Shown in pieces: positions 1 through 10,000 of a DNA stretch of 64,000 nucleotides. A program made the position numbers and the translations under genes. How positions within the stretch are numbered: the first letter of the stretch is position 1; each line of letters opens with the position of its first letter. The stretch spans positions 1 to 64,000 of the IMG/VR virus record IMGVR_UViG_3300015195_000005; one strand, written 5' to 3'. The notes beneath the pieces are model-generated. The model was not told the DNA's origin, made no database searches, and saw only the letters and a list, made by a program, of their open reading frames with translations. This DNA comes from a virus.

Positions 1-80
1 CGATTGACTGGGCTGTTGTTACGACGGTATTTAGCCCAGAGTCCGTCAGCGATGGATGTGTCCTTGGCGGGGAACGCCAT
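1..80 (-). CDS. Partial CDS running off the left edge
   Basis: Read on the minus strand from ATG at 80, the frame is open to the window edge and begins MAFPAKDTSIADGLWAKYRR. The composition looks coding, but only 26 codons are visible and the family is not recognised. A TATACT hexamer at 144-149 and a tandem repeat at 96-117 lie upstream, so it may have its own controlled promoter. It follows the lysis genes in the leftward direction. Confidence 0.45.
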   Translation of the reverse strand, partial: MAFPAKDTSIADGLWAKYRRNNSPVN

Positions 81-95
81 GTGTTGTGCTTCTCA

Positions 96-117
96 ATCCG
101 CCCCACATCCGCCCCAC
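96..117. repeat. Tandem 11-bp repeat ATCCGCCCCAC x2
   Basis: Two perfect back-to-back copies lie between a possible leftward promoter (-10 TATACT at 144-149) and the start codon at 80. This position would suit an operator or an RNA control element, which is inference only. Confidence 0.4.
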
Positions 118-162
118 GACTGCCTGCGACAGCAGTTACAGGCAGTATACCTCACTTTGTGT

Positions 163-200
163 GGGAAAAAGAGCAGCCCGGCCCCTAAAGACCGGACTGC
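163..200 (-). terminator. Intrinsic terminator for the leftward lysis/tail transcript
   Basis: Arms at 173-181 and 192-200 form a GC-rich stem with one mismatch. On the minus strand the stem is followed directly by a T-rich run (TCTTTTT). It lies downstream of the endolysin stop codon at 429, so it probably ends the late transcript. Confidence 0.6.
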
Positions 201-258
201 CCCTTCCGGCGCCTTGTGGGGGCGGGTCACTCAGCACCGGAAATCTTGAGGGGACATG

Positions 259-288
259 CCAAACGCCCCCTTCTCAGGGGGCGCTTGG
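259..288. terminator. Strong GC hairpin after the endolysin
   Basis: Arms 259-270 and 277-288 pair over 12 positions with one mismatch around a 6-nt loop. A TTTT run follows on the plus strand. Either a second terminator for the leftward operon or a bidirectional one. The rest of 201-428 shows no supported gene. Confidence 0.5.
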
Positions 289-428
289 TGGCTTTTGCCG
301 CCCCATTCTCAGAACGTCTTGGCAACTCAATGGCATCCCATAAGGATACCCCGTCCCAACAGAGAGCTACCAAGATGTCAAAGAACCCGAACGACCAAGC
401 AATTGTCACCCTATCACACTAGAAAGAT

Positions 429-1400
429 TTATCCAAACATCTTCGCCCAGGTAGCTGGTCCCACGATGCCATCAGCCTGTAAGCCCCGAGCACGTTGCCA
501 TCTCTGTACCAAACCTTTGGTAGCCAGTCCAAAGATCCCATCAGCAGGAGCACCTACCGCCTGTTGCACAGCCAGTACGTTTTGTCCCCTATCGCCCACT
601 TGAAGCAGAGCGCCGGGATAAGGCTTACGAGGAACAGTATTGATGAATTTATCCCAAGTAACCGGGCCAACTATCCCATCAGCAGCTATGTTGACACTTC
701 TCTGGAATGCTCTGACAGCGTTATCTGTGTTCGGTCCCCAAATACCATCCACTGTGATATGAGCACCATGCACATTGCACTCAGACTGTACTTTAGTAAT
801 GGTTACCAAAGGCACAGTGATATGCACCACAGTAGGCGCAGGAGGCAACGGAGAGGGTTGTGGCGGGGGTATGTAAACAGGGGAGGGAATGGGCGCATTA
901 GGAGTCCACAGCTTTACCGAGTCGTCAACTAGCGACAGATCATAGGCCCCTGCAAACTTCCACTGTGTCTCTACGCTGCCTGGATACATGTGTGCAGCAC
1001 CACTTGGATCAGCGGCCCAATAACCACCACTGGTAATCGGGTTCTTGAACAAGGTGCCGGTAGATCCGTATAGCAGGACGTAATAGCCAAGTCCAGATAC
1101 AACCTGATTGAAGGTGGTCGTATATGCAAGAGCAATAGCTGTTTCAAGATCGAGAGCCACAGTAGTCCCGATAGGCTGCCCGATGGTCTTCAGCCTGGCT
1201 ATGCAGTCGTTGGCGTCCGCAAGGGGATTTCCGAAACCAAAGGACCGCACATAGATGGGCAGTCTCTCTTGGGTACCCTGAGCGGCCTCTATCTCAGGCA
1301 GGGTCCAGACGTGCGGAGTGTCCCCTCCGATGTAGAAGGCGAGACAGTCAGCTTGAGCGGGGTTGGCCCCAGGACTGGAAGAGTCCCACATGATTCGCAT
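429..1400 (-). CDS. Endolysin: glycoside-hydrolase-like domain plus peptidoglycan-binding repeats
   Basis: Predicted to cut the host wall at lysis. Residues 1 to about 165 resemble the DUF1906 / Rv2525c-like glycoside-hydrolase-like fold (opening MRIMWDSSSPGA, with VALDLE and a GYYVLLYG strand). A proline-rich linker follows at about 170-190. Two PG_binding_1-type repeats occupy about 195-260 and 265-323, each with the signature DGI(W/V)GP or DGIFG and a tryptophan-rich end. The gene is the last recognised member of the leftward late operon, 16 nt after the peptidase gene, and is followed by two hairpins. The exact bond cut cannot be told from sequence. Confidence 0.8.
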   Translation of the reverse strand: MRIMWDSSSPGANPAQADCLAFYIGGDTPHVWTLPEIEAAQGTQERLPIYVRSFGFGNPLADANDCIARLKTIGQPIGTTVALDLETAIALAYTTTFNQVVSGLGYYVLLYGSTGTLFKNPITSGGYWAADPSGAAHMYPGSVETQWKFAGAYDLSLVDDSVKLWTPNAPIPSPVYIPPPQPSPLPPAPTVVHITVPLVTITKVQSECNVHGAHITVDGIWGPNTDNAVRAFQRSVNIAADGIVGPVTWDKFINTVPRKPYPGALLQVGDRGQNVLAVQQAVGAPADGIFGLATKGLVQRWQRARGLQADGIVGPATWAKMFG

Positions 1401-1416
1401 ATCTACAGTGTCTCAC

Positions 1417-2121
1417 CTATTTAATCCCTACCGTAATATCGCCTTGCTCATCCATCAGTCGTTGGAAATCTGTCCAGGTAAATTGCCCGCAACCATGATC
1501 TCCCCAAGTCGGTCCCCATGAGTTACAGAATCGTATGGTTTGGGCCTCTACGTCTACTCCTATGATCTCTACTTCATGGCCCCCACGAACTGAGTCGTTA
1601 GGACTTATCCTACATACCCCTGCGCTATCTGGGGAGTCAAACCCTCCGTACCAGTTGCAACCAAAGATGACTGGGCCAACCCATCCAAGGAACATGACAA
1701 GGATACTTAGATCGAAGATGTGATAGTAGGCCCGTACTAGCCCTTCTCTACGAGCCGCCTTCATCACGCTCAATCCAGACGACCCGTTATCGTTGGGCGG
1801 GTACCCCCGACCAGGACTGTCGATCTGAGTGGCTTCTTCGTATAGGCGCAGAGCATCGGTTTCCGAAAGTGGAGCCCTACCAGGAGAGTAGAAGGGGGCG
1901 GTCATCATCATGCCTGCCGCTGCATTGCCCGTACACGATCCTATGTTGCCCTGGTTGTACGCCAGGGTATGTCTACGCCAGACTTGGGATCTAGGGACCA
2001 TCTGGGGAGATAGAAACTGAGAGGCGGGATACTGCAAGCTACGGGGGTCATGGAAGATGTGCCTGCCCAATCTACGTCCTTCTACTACGAATTCCTGTAT
2101 CTCCTGCTTAATTGTTTCCAT
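1417..2121 (-). CDS. Papain-like (C1-type) cysteine peptidase
   Basis: The classical papain layout is visible. An oxyanion Gln (Q57) precedes GSCTGNA with the nucleophile C63. GGHEVEI supplies H182, and CNSWGPTWGDHG supplies the catalytic Asn N200 and the NSWG signature. There is no signal peptide or propeptide, and the 234 residues fit a bare catalytic domain. It lies between a tail gene and the endolysin, so it may be a second lysis enzyme, a virion-borne peptidase or a maturation protease. Family assignment is firm and role is inferred. Confidence 0.8.
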   Translation of the reverse strand: METIKQEIQEFVVEGRRLGRHIFHDPRSLQYPASQFLSPQMVPRSQVWRRHTLAYNQGNIGSCTGNAAAGMMMTAPFYSPGRAPLSETDALRLYEEATQIDSPGRGYPPNDNGSSGLSVMKAARREGLVRAYYHIFDLSILVMFLGWVGPVIFGCNWYGGFDSPDSAGVCRISPNDSVRGGHEVEIIGVDVEAQTIRFCNSWGPTWGDHGCGQFTWTDFQRLMDEQGDITVGIK

Positions 2122-2131
2122 AACACCCTTT

Positions 2132-2803
2132 CTAGAGCCGAATTTTACCGATAATTATGCCACTGCCAACACTACTAGGTATAGTTAGACTACAATCGCT
2201 TATCAGCCATACATCTCCATCCTGAAGGTCTAAAACATGACCACCATGTATAGCTTGAATGTTGACAGCGATACCAACTGCGCCTGCCCCTGCTGAGTTA
2301 TATGGCCCCACTGCCCCTGTTGTAACCCATTCAACCTTGTTCCATGCCCCGACACCGGGGATTGGGCCATAACCATTTTGCCAGAATACTTGAGTACCAT
2401 CGGCATAGAGCAACGCCAGTCTTAGCAAGATGCTGTAACTGGCAGGAGTCCCGGCCGGTATGTACTGCATCCAACACGAGAAGGTCACATCGGTCATCGG
2501 ATCAAAGGTCAGTGGATCGGGAGAACCACCACCAGGGCCGTTTTGTATGTCCTTCCAAGGCGGTATGTTAACTACCGAATAAGAAGGGACGCCCCACCAT
2601 ATAGACCAGGAACTCAGGGCACGTACCGTCCCGGTATATCTGAACGACTGGCCAAGCCCACTATGTGACCCTGCAACTAGGTCTACAGTGCCGTCTGTTC
2701 TGATCCCACTTATTCTGTCAACAAAAGGCTCAGCAGTCCATAACCCCGTTGAACCTATAAAACGAGCATCATCGCCAGTTAGAACTTCCATCACTGTGTA
2801 CAC
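2132..2803 (-). CDS. Probable minor tail / tip protein
   Basis: A 223-residue protein of unknown family, rich in Ser, Gly, Trp and beta-prone stretches (for example SSWSIWWGVPSYSVV and VTFSCWMQYIPAGTP), suggesting a jelly-roll or carbohydrate-binding-like module. It overlaps the end of the large minor tail gene by 13 nt, a sign of translational coupling. Position after the large tip protein and before lysis genes suits a receptor-binding or tip accessory protein. Function not shown by sequence. Confidence 0.55.
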   Translation of the reverse strand: MYTVMEVLTGDDARFIGSTGLWTAEPFVDRISGIRTDGTVDLVAGSHSGLGQSFRYTGTVRALSSWSIWWGVPSYSVVNIPPWKDIQNGPGGGSPDPLTFDPMTDVTFSCWMQYIPAGTPASYSILLRLALLYADGTQVFWQNGYGPIPGVGAWNKVEWVTTGAVGPYNSAGAGAVGIAVNIQAIHGGHVLDLQDGDVWLISDCSLTIPSSVGSGIIIGKIRL

Positions 2804-4818
2804 TCAATGGTGCCACCTAGATCGCTGGCTCCAGTACCAGCGATTATAACTGCAACAGCATACGTATCTACGCCGCCTTGGAAGAAGGTTGGACTACTAA
2901 ACGAGTTATGTCCATAGACATCTCCTGCGTTGAGCACTACTGAATGTGCCACAATCCCATTTTTCAATAGCTGTACTTCAGTTATATCTGACCCAGCTAC
3001 AAGCAGCGTGGCACTGAGCCCAACGGCATAGAACGAACGCTGAGCAGGGATGTTAGGGGATGTAGTGACACTGATGGCCCCAGGCATGTCATAGGGGATG
3101 TCAGGAAGATGCACAGGAGTACCAGGGATATAGTCAATAGGCTGTGGTACCCACGGCATGAGCTTCGGGTTGGTTATCGCCTGTTCCAAAGCCGCTATCC
3201 GCTGGTCAAGATTATTGATGACAGCAGGAAACCCGCTGGCTGAACCAGCAGGAGTCTTGAATGGATTGAACCCGTCGATCAGAGCTATATCTATAGTACC
3301 ATCATCTTTCCATGTGATCGTCAGGATACGATACAGGTCATTGATGTGCGTTGTATCGTCATCAATGATGACCCGTACAAGATCCCCCTTGTGATAGTAG
3401 CCAAAGACAGGGTTATCGTGATTAGAGGCAAGCACAGTGACGGTGAACGTGGGAACGGGCTTAGAACGGGCTATGACCCCCTGAGAGGCTCTGGCCTGTA
3501 GCCAAGCAGGGTCAAGCTCCGATGCCCATGACGTAGTGCCCACCATAGCTCCGTACATGGCACTGGCGGCTGCGTTCTCATACTCAGCCTCAAACTTGGT
3601 TGTGCCATCCGTACCTCCTGTCACATACAACTTGGTACGCATAGGCAGACCATCTTCTTTGAAGTCATAGTCAACTATCTGTGTACCCCACTCCAGAGGG
3701 ACCAGTTGTGTGACCCCCATATAAGGGTAGAACGGGGTCCATACCCTCATACCTGAATTACCATTAGCAGTCACCACTATGTCAGAGTCAAACCCGCCAT
3801 CTAGCACATCGGCATCAAACGCCTTCAGCAGATCAAAGATGATCCCGTGCGACTCTCTATCGTAGTTTTGAGAGCGGATACGTCCCGTTGTCACACCGCC
3901 TGTACCTATATTACGATCGTAGTTAGGCCCAAGCTGGGCATGATGAACAAGATCGTAGGCAATAGCTGTCTGTTCCACAGAGGTATACAGCAATGAGCCA
4001 CCGGCCCCACAACCCTGATCGTCCCCAACTATGCGTGTCTTAAAATAAGAACTTAAGCCTTCACATCCGATGGTACTGAACTCAGGCTTACGCTCTCTCT
4101 TGGTTGGAAAGCCCCACCATATCTCAGGGCCAGGAGTATTGTGGAAGATAATCTGTATCTCACACATCATAACCATGAGATACTGAGCCGTACTATCCAA
4201 TTTGGACACATCAAAGTCGGCAGTACCGGAGTCGTTCAGTGTCCAGGCCACACTCTTAAGGGCCGCTGAGGGTACAGGGGCCAGTCTGAATCCGTGATTG
4301 TTCACCAGATTTATCTCAATATCTTCAGGGAACGACAGATCCCCACCAACAAAGTCAAAGACATCAGGCAAGGGGGCGGGTAACCAACTTCCACCTGTTA
4401 CAACCGTGGCTTGCTCAACACCATAACCCTGGTCACTAACACTAAAGGCTGTAGTTAGGAAGCCTCTAGTAGCTAAATCTATCCCTGTACCACTATCAGA
4501 CCCGCTTAAACTTTTACTTGTGCTTCCATTTTCAACAGTTGTCCCGCTGTCTGCAACACTTCTGCTTACTGTAAGTACAGCACCTTCAGTTCCTACGCCA
4601 CTGTCGGCACCAGAGCCTCCTATGACAAGTGCTGCCGAATCAGTCCCTGTGCCACTGTCTGCGGCACTTAGAGCGATACTGACTAATGCTGTCTCAGTAC
4701 CTACCCCACTTTCGGAAACTGAGAGTGCTGCATCTTGGAGGAGCCCGTTGGCTCCAAGCAGCAACAGCACCCTTGTCGTAGACGGGGCTATGGAATTGCC
4801 AAGCAGCAGCAAGATCAC
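2791..4818 (-). CDS. Large minor tail protein (Gp37-like tail tip protein)
   Basis: About 675 residues. The frame is open further upstream, but the likely start is GTG at 4818, whose GTGA overlaps the stop of the preceding gene; the upstream extension is Trp/Cys/Arg-rich shadow sequence. The N-terminal 110 residues carry about five imperfect repeats with the core (S/A)DSG(T/V)G(T/I). The middle resembles the Gp37-like minor tail family of actinophages (QTAIAYDLVHHAQ, GIIFDLLKAFDADVLDG). The C-terminus ends in a beta-rich tip domain. Probably part of the tail tip or baseplate. Confidence 0.7.
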   Translation of the reverse strand: MILLLLGNSIAPSTTRVLLLLGANGLLQDAALSVSESGVGTETALVSIALSAADSGTGTDSAALVIGGSGADSGVGTEGAVLTVSRSVADSGTTVENGSTSKSLSGSDSGTGIDLATRGFLTTAFSVSDQGYGVEQATVVTGGSWLPAPLPDVFDFVGGDLSFPEDIEINLVNNHGFRLAPVPSAALKSVAWTLNDSGTADFDVSKLDSTAQYLMVMMCEIQIIFHNTPGPEIWWGFPTKRERKPEFSTIGCEGLSSYFKTRIVGDDQGCGAGGSLLYTSVEQTAIAYDLVHHAQLGPNYDRNIGTGGVTTGRIRSQNYDRESHGIIFDLLKAFDADVLDGGFDSDIVVTANGNSGMRVWTPFYPYMGVTQLVPLEWGTQIVDYDFKEDGLPMRTKLYVTGGTDGTTKFEAEYENAAASAMYGAMVGTTSWASELDPAWLQARASQGVIARSKPVPTFTVTVLASNHDNPVFGYYHKGDLVRVIIDDDTTHINDLYRILTITWKDDGTIDIALIDGFNPFKTPAGSASGFPAVINNLDQRIAALEQAITNPKLMPWVPQPIDYIPGTPVHLPDIPYDMPGAISVTTSPNIPAQRSFYAVGLSATLLVAGSDITEVQLLKNGIVAHSVVLNAGDVYGHNSFSSPTFFQGGVDTYAVAVIIAGTGASDLGGTIECTQ

Positions 4819-5543
4819 CGCAGACGCCGCCTGGACAACGACCCACGCACACCTGAGACAGGAGCCGCTACAGGACCACCACCACCGCCACCCACTGGAG
4901 CGAGGATGATGGTCTGGGCTACCCAACCAACATTCACAGCAGTAGTAGCCGCAGTAGTTCCAGAGGCACCGGCCGCTGCTTGAGGCTGATCGCTTACGCA
5001 AACAGCCTGGACGTTGTTGAACTCAGTAACATTTTCACGAACCGTGGCTGGACCCGTCAATGTCATAGGTGATCCGCCACTGTTGGTCGCACCAAAGAAC
5101 TCAACAACCTGAGTATTCGGCCCGGTGGCAACGACAGAGGGGGAAGTCAGTGTCGTGCCATAAACGGTGCTAAGGGCAGCGCCCTGAGCCTGAATGGGAG
5201 TTGTTGGATCAACGCCCGAATAAGCGACAAGAGTCGCAGCCAACCAACTGTTGTTCGGATTCAGGTCGAATAGTACGGTTGTGGCGCCCCCGACATCTCC
5301 GCTAGCGGCAACCTTGTAAAACAGCGTTTGGTGCTGGTGAAACCCCCCGGCGATACTGTCATCGTCACGGATCAGCGTCCACCCAGTAGGAGTAGCAACA
5401 ACTTTGGACGCTGGACCGGGGACAAGGCAGGATGCCACCATCACATCCCCCACCACTACCGCAGCCGGTATTGTCAAACTAACAGAGGCAACGCTGCTCG
5501 TTGCCGCTACCGACGTGGACGCACGATACTGCGGACCGGGCAT
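4815..5543 (-). CDS. Minor tail protein with beta-sandwich domain
   Basis: 242 residues of beta-strand-prone sequence. WTLIRDDD, TLFYKVA and LVAYSGVDP are typical of a beta-sandwich repeat found in actinophage minor tail proteins. The C-terminus is a Gly/Pro/Arg tail. It sits 2 nt from the upstream gene and shares GTGA with the downstream one. A structural role at the tail tip is inferred from position. Confidence 0.55.
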   Translation of the reverse strand: MPGPQYRASTSVAATSSVASVSLTIPAAVVVGDVMVASCLVPGPASKVVATPTGWTLIRDDDSIAGGFHQHQTLFYKVAASGDVGGATTVLFDLNPNNSWLAATLVAYSGVDPTTPIQAQGAALSTVYGTTLTSPSVVATGPNTQVVEFFGATNSGGSPMTLTGPATVRENVTEFNNVQAVCVSDQPQAAAGASGTTAATTAVNVGWVAQTIILAPVGGGGGGPVAAPVSGVRGSLSRRRLR

Positions 5544-5545
5544 GA

Positions 5546-6193
5546 CTAATCCTGAATGACGACGAGCTTGACCGAAAGGTCGTCAGCAGCAGCCCAGGTA
5601 GGCGTGCCGTGAACCACCATGACGCCGTAAAGGCTCGTACCCACCAACGCGACCTCTATGCCGATGTTGCTAACTGACTGGATCGACGTAGTGGCGAAGG
5701 TATAGGCCGCAGCAGGGAACGAGATACACCCTGCAACAAGCGGCAGATCAGCAGCTAAGATGTCGAGTGCCACATGGTCGGTAAAAGTTGACGCACTGGG
5801 GTTGTCATCGAACAAGATCAGGTCGATAACAGCGTTTTGCTTACTCTCGTCCTGAAGTACCGCTGAAGCAACCAACAGAGAGCCGCCTGATGCTCTGGCA
5901 GCATTGGTAAACGCAAGCAACCCCCCAACGCAATAACCAGCTACGAAAGCACTGGTTGAGACAGTTGGGTTAGCAGTCAGCTTCTTGGCCAGGATACGGG
6001 GGTCAACATACGCAGCAGCAGTATCAGCGGCGCCATCAACGCCACGGCCACCTTGCGTACCTACATACAGATCCCTGCCACCAAGGGCATTGGCAGTCTC
6101 CTGCACCTGTACAGGTACTGCATTTATGGTTTTAGTCTCACTACCGACTAGTTGGCCGCTACCGGCACCTACGATGGGGATGTTATCGGGCAC
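5546..6193 (-). CDS. Minor tail protein, unknown family
   Basis: 215 residues, Ala/Val/Ser-rich and without charged clusters or membrane segments of export type. The middle (LIALIL-type strands around IDLILFDDNPSAS) looks like a compact beta protein. It lies between the distal tail protein gene and another minor tail gene in the leftward tail operon, so a virion role is likely. No catalytic motif seen. Confidence 0.5.
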   Translation of the reverse strand: MPDNIPIVGAGSGQLVGSETKTINAVPVQVQETANALGGRDLYVGTQGGRGVDGAADTAAAYVDPRILAKKLTANPTVSTSAFVAGYCVGGLLAFTNAARASGGSLLVASAVLQDESKQNAVIDLILFDDNPSASTFTDHVALDILAADLPLVAGCISFPAAAYTFATTSIQSVSNIGIEVALVGTSLYGVMVVHGTPTWAAADDLSVKLVVIQD

Positions 6194-6218
6194 TGTGCTC
6201 TCCTATGTTGTTTTTTAG

Positions 6219-7013
6219 TTACGACCATGTATGGTTAAAGGTCAAAGATGCTGAAGCTGCGGGATCAGGCAGGGTTATCACATTGGTCCCAGGCTGTAAC
6301 TTCCACCACTGAGAGGTAACGTCCCTAAGTTGCCGGGCATCTGACCCGTTGATGAGGACTGTCCGTTTTCCGAAATCTACCACTAGGGTTTCTGCCCCTG
6401 TCAGAGCCCGATCCAAGACAAACAACCTGTTGTCGTCCGAGGCATTGAGTACAGCAGCCCAACCAGAGGTAGGCCCAACGATGGTGACAACAGGGGCAGC
6501 GGCACTGTCCCCATGATTGACCACAGAGCCCGGTAGAGCGACCGTGGTGGGCGCCAAGCTGTAGATACGGGGATCATTGGCCTTTAGCTCACACAGAGCC
6601 GTACCGTGGCCGTAAGCCAGGTCAAAGTCCGAAGGTAACGACAACCTCCCTGGTCGGCACATGATGAACCGTTTGCCCGCATAGGGCCAGTTACGCCAGA
6701 AGACCAGGGGCACCGGAGCAGCTATCCCAATTCTTTCGGGAATCGCCCATGCCGCACGCAGCGCATCTACGTCTGTGTCTATGGTTCCTGCCTCGTTCAC
6801 TATGTCTATCGTGGCAACAAGGGCCTTGCCCTTGTAAAGATCCCTGCCGGGATACTCGCCCCAGGCATCCTTGCGGGCATAGTCGGTGGTCTTGATGTCG
6901 GCCTTATCATAAAGCCCAGTAAACTGAGTGACCATAAAATTCGTGTTGTGCCCAAACTTGAACCCATTGAACTCATAAGCCCCGTAATCTGTAACCAAAT
7001 CCCCTATAGCCAC
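6219..7013 (-). CDS. Distal tail (Dit-like) protein
   Basis: 264 residues with features of the siphovirus Dit / SPP1 gp19.1-like family. An N-terminal strand pair (YEFNGFKFG) and the DYARKDAWGEYPGRDLYKGK segment precede a central RPGRLSLPSDF region, followed by a C-terminal galectin-like part with TLVVDFGKRTVLINGSD. It lies directly after the tape measure gene, the normal place for Dit, which links the tail tube to the tip. The start ATG at 7013 is 2 nt after the tape measure stop. Confidence 0.75.
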   Translation of the reverse strand: MAIGDLVTDYGAYEFNGFKFGHNTNFMVTQFTGLYDKADIKTTDYARKDAWGEYPGRDLYKGKALVATIDIVNEAGTIDTDVDALRAAWAIPERIGIAAPVPLVFWRNWPYAGKRFIMCRPGRLSLPSDFDLAYGHGTALCELKANDPRIYSLAPTTVALPGSVVNHGDSAAAPVVTIVGPTSGWAAVLNASDDNRLFVLDRALTGAETLVVDFGKRTVLINGSDARQLRDVTSQWWKLQPGTNVITLPDPAASASLTFNHTWS

Positions 7014-7014
7014 T

Positions 7015-10000
7015 TTAGCTCCTCACACTTACGGCATGTTGCCACATGAACTGATCCACTATCTCTCTGGGGTCTGCGGTGGTTATGGCCGTCAGATAGT
7101 TATTCTGTGCCCCGCCATTGGCATTGTTCACAGTAGATGTGGCAAGTTGGGTTATTTCCGCTGCTCCAGCAGGACGAGCAGCAGCAGGAAGGCTTGAGAA
7201 CTGATTGAGCAACCCTGAAGATGACAACCACTGCATAGCCAGAGCAGGGTTGTCCAGAGGTATCACAACTTCAGGGGCGTGCAACATAGCGGGCGTATCT
7301 ACCGTAACTATGCCACCACCCCCAAATCCCTTAACGCTCCCTGTTTGGCCTATCCCCATCTGCCCTGCCGATAGTCCTAGTTGAGCGGCCTTGTTAGCGT
7401 TCAGGGTTGCCGTGTTAATATCCCACAGGCTCTGTTTAAGTATCACAGCCTGAGCATTTGCTACAGACAGCGGCCCAGCTACGTTGTTGATTATGAAATG
7501 GCCTGCCGTAACTAAATCGGGATTATGACCGGCAGTACCTATGTCGATAAGATGATGAGCCAAGATAAGGGCTTTTTGGCCTACCCCATCTATGATCCCC
7601 TTGGAAGCATCCAGATCCACTTGCACTCTAGTTTGTGCTTCGGCCTCTTGATACAGAGCCTGCGTAAGTGCCAAGTGAGCCGCACTTGCGGCTCTCTGTG
7701 CAGACCCATCCTGCAACTTGGCAAGTGTACGCTCAGCATCTATGATCCCGTTATCTGCCTTGAGCACGTTATCTTTGGCAGTAACCAAAGCATCGTGGGC
7801 CTTGATGACACCTATGTTGTCGGCACTTATCAATTGCTGCCTAGCAAGCGCCTCTTGTACAGCAGCTAGGGCCTCTCCTGAGCGGGTCAGAGTGATCTGA
7901 GAAGCCTCAAGGGCATCGTTAGCTGCTGCAACCTGCCGAGCATGGTCAGCAGGCATATTATTGACCTTCTGCTGAGCCGCTGCCTGATTGGTGGTTACAT
8001 CCGTGACTTTCTGCTGAGCAGTAGCAAGATCAAGTTGGGCCTTAGCTATATCTGCGGGAGATCCGCCCTCCTCAACCACCTTGTTGAGTTGCCATACGGC
8101 GTCAGCAGACTTAGTTTGGGCATCCCTAAGAGATATTTGGGCATCAGCAACAGCATTGATGGCCTGCTGCAAGCTGATCCAATAGTCGATACCGTTTAAC
8201 TTCTGTAGGGCCGCTTGAGCAGTAGCTACCGCTTCAGTATCGGTTTCTATCTTGATCTGGGCATCTGCAACAGCATTTTGAGCAGTAACCAGAGCCCTTG
8301 CTTGATCTTCAGCGGCATGGTCAGCATCGAACTGAGCTATCTTTTCCGAAAGTCCAGCCTCAGTAGCAGTGTTACGGGCAACTGTAACTGCCAGAGTAGC
8401 CTCAACCACCTTCTGTGCAAGATCAGCCTGTGTCTGTAGAGCGGCATTATAACTTATAGTAGCATCAGCAACTCTGTTTGTATCCTCACCAACTATGACC
8501 AATTCTTTCGCATAATCCTGTACTGCCTTGTTGGTAGCATCCAGATCCGCTTGAGTGGGACCGATAGTGCCGGAACCACTAGCAGCAGTCTTGGTATCTC
8601 CCAGAGCAGTCTTGACATCTGCAAGCACTCCACTGAGAACAACACCCTTCTTTGCAGCCAAGTCAAACACCGCTTGGACACTTATCCCCATGTCCGTAGC
8701 TATCTGGTTGGCGTTGGCTGTTGTAGTGCCGTAGCCATCCATCTGCCCCTGGAGGTTTGCTATCTCTGCTCTAAGCTCTTTGACATGCGTTTGAGGATCT
8801 TTGGTGCCAACTCCAAACGCATCCCACAATTTAGCCCCAGTAGTTTGTGTGGTGTCAAGCTCCTTCTGCAACTTCTGTAGCTCAAGTTCTGTTGCATGAG
8901 CAGCCTGCGAGTTGGCATCAGTAGACCCAGTGGGTTGTTGCTTGGCCCACTGATCGGCAAAGTCCTTAGCAGCCTTGGTAGCTTTTTCGGTTTCTGCCCT
9001 GGCGTGGGCCTGTGCCTGCTCCCAGACAAAGAAAGCAATAGCAACAACGCCCAGTACGGTAGTTAGCGTTCCTATAAGTCCAGTGGTGGTTACTACCGCC
9101 CCATCTGTTGCTATAAGCGCACTATCAGTATCTACGAGAGCAACAACAACTCCCTCTTCAGCTACAGCCAAAGCCTCAGTAGCAGTTCGTACATTAGCTG
9201 TAGCCAGGGCCAGGGCATCCATAGCCTCTGTATCGCCCATAGCCCCTGTAGAGACTTTTGTAAGAGCCTCATCTTCAGCGGCTTGTGCCGCAGCCAGGTT
9301 GGCTGTTGCTCTTTCAAGTGCTTCCATAGCTATAGTAACTTCATCTATCGACAAAGCATGTTCTTGGGCGGCAACAGTAGTTCTCTGATGAGCCGCATAC
9401 ATGGCCTGTAGGGCACTTATCATCTGAAGTGCCCTTACGCCGAACAGGAGCACTACGCCACCTATCATGGTGAGAACACCCATAAGCAGCGTAAGAACAA
9501 CAATTACCGCCTTCATGGGTTCAGGCAGCATCTTAAAGATGTCTGCAAGAGCACCAAGAACGGTATATCCTACTTTTAGTATGGGAAGCAGTCCTGACTC
9601 ACCAAAACTAGTCTCAAGCTGAACCAACTTGTCTTTGAAAGATACGATGGCCCCAGCCACAGTATCGGTAGCGGCCTTATAGGAGTTGGTCAGGGTAGTA
9701 GAGTCCCCATACGCCTTGTTTATCCCGGTAAGTGTGTCTGTGTACGTCTTGCCGTTGACTGCACTTGCCGTCTGGGCCTGAGCAAGATCCAAGATGCCAG
9801 TAGCGGTTTGGCCACTCTTGGCCCCGATGTCTGTAAGAACGGGGATGATGTTTTGACCCGACTGTTTGGCCTTCTCAAGATTGGCAAGCCAAGCAGTTAG
9901 AGTGCCGCCAGGATCAGCTTGGAACGCCGCCTTGAACTGCTCCCCTGTCTGTCCAGAGATAGCGGCTATGTCCTTGAGTTTTGTGCCGCCCTGCGCCATA

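Noticed and set aside
4819-5001. N-terminal extension of the large minor tail protein
   Set aside because: Trp/Cys/Arg-rich shadow of the previous gene; GTG at 4818 with GTGA overlap fits the operon style better.
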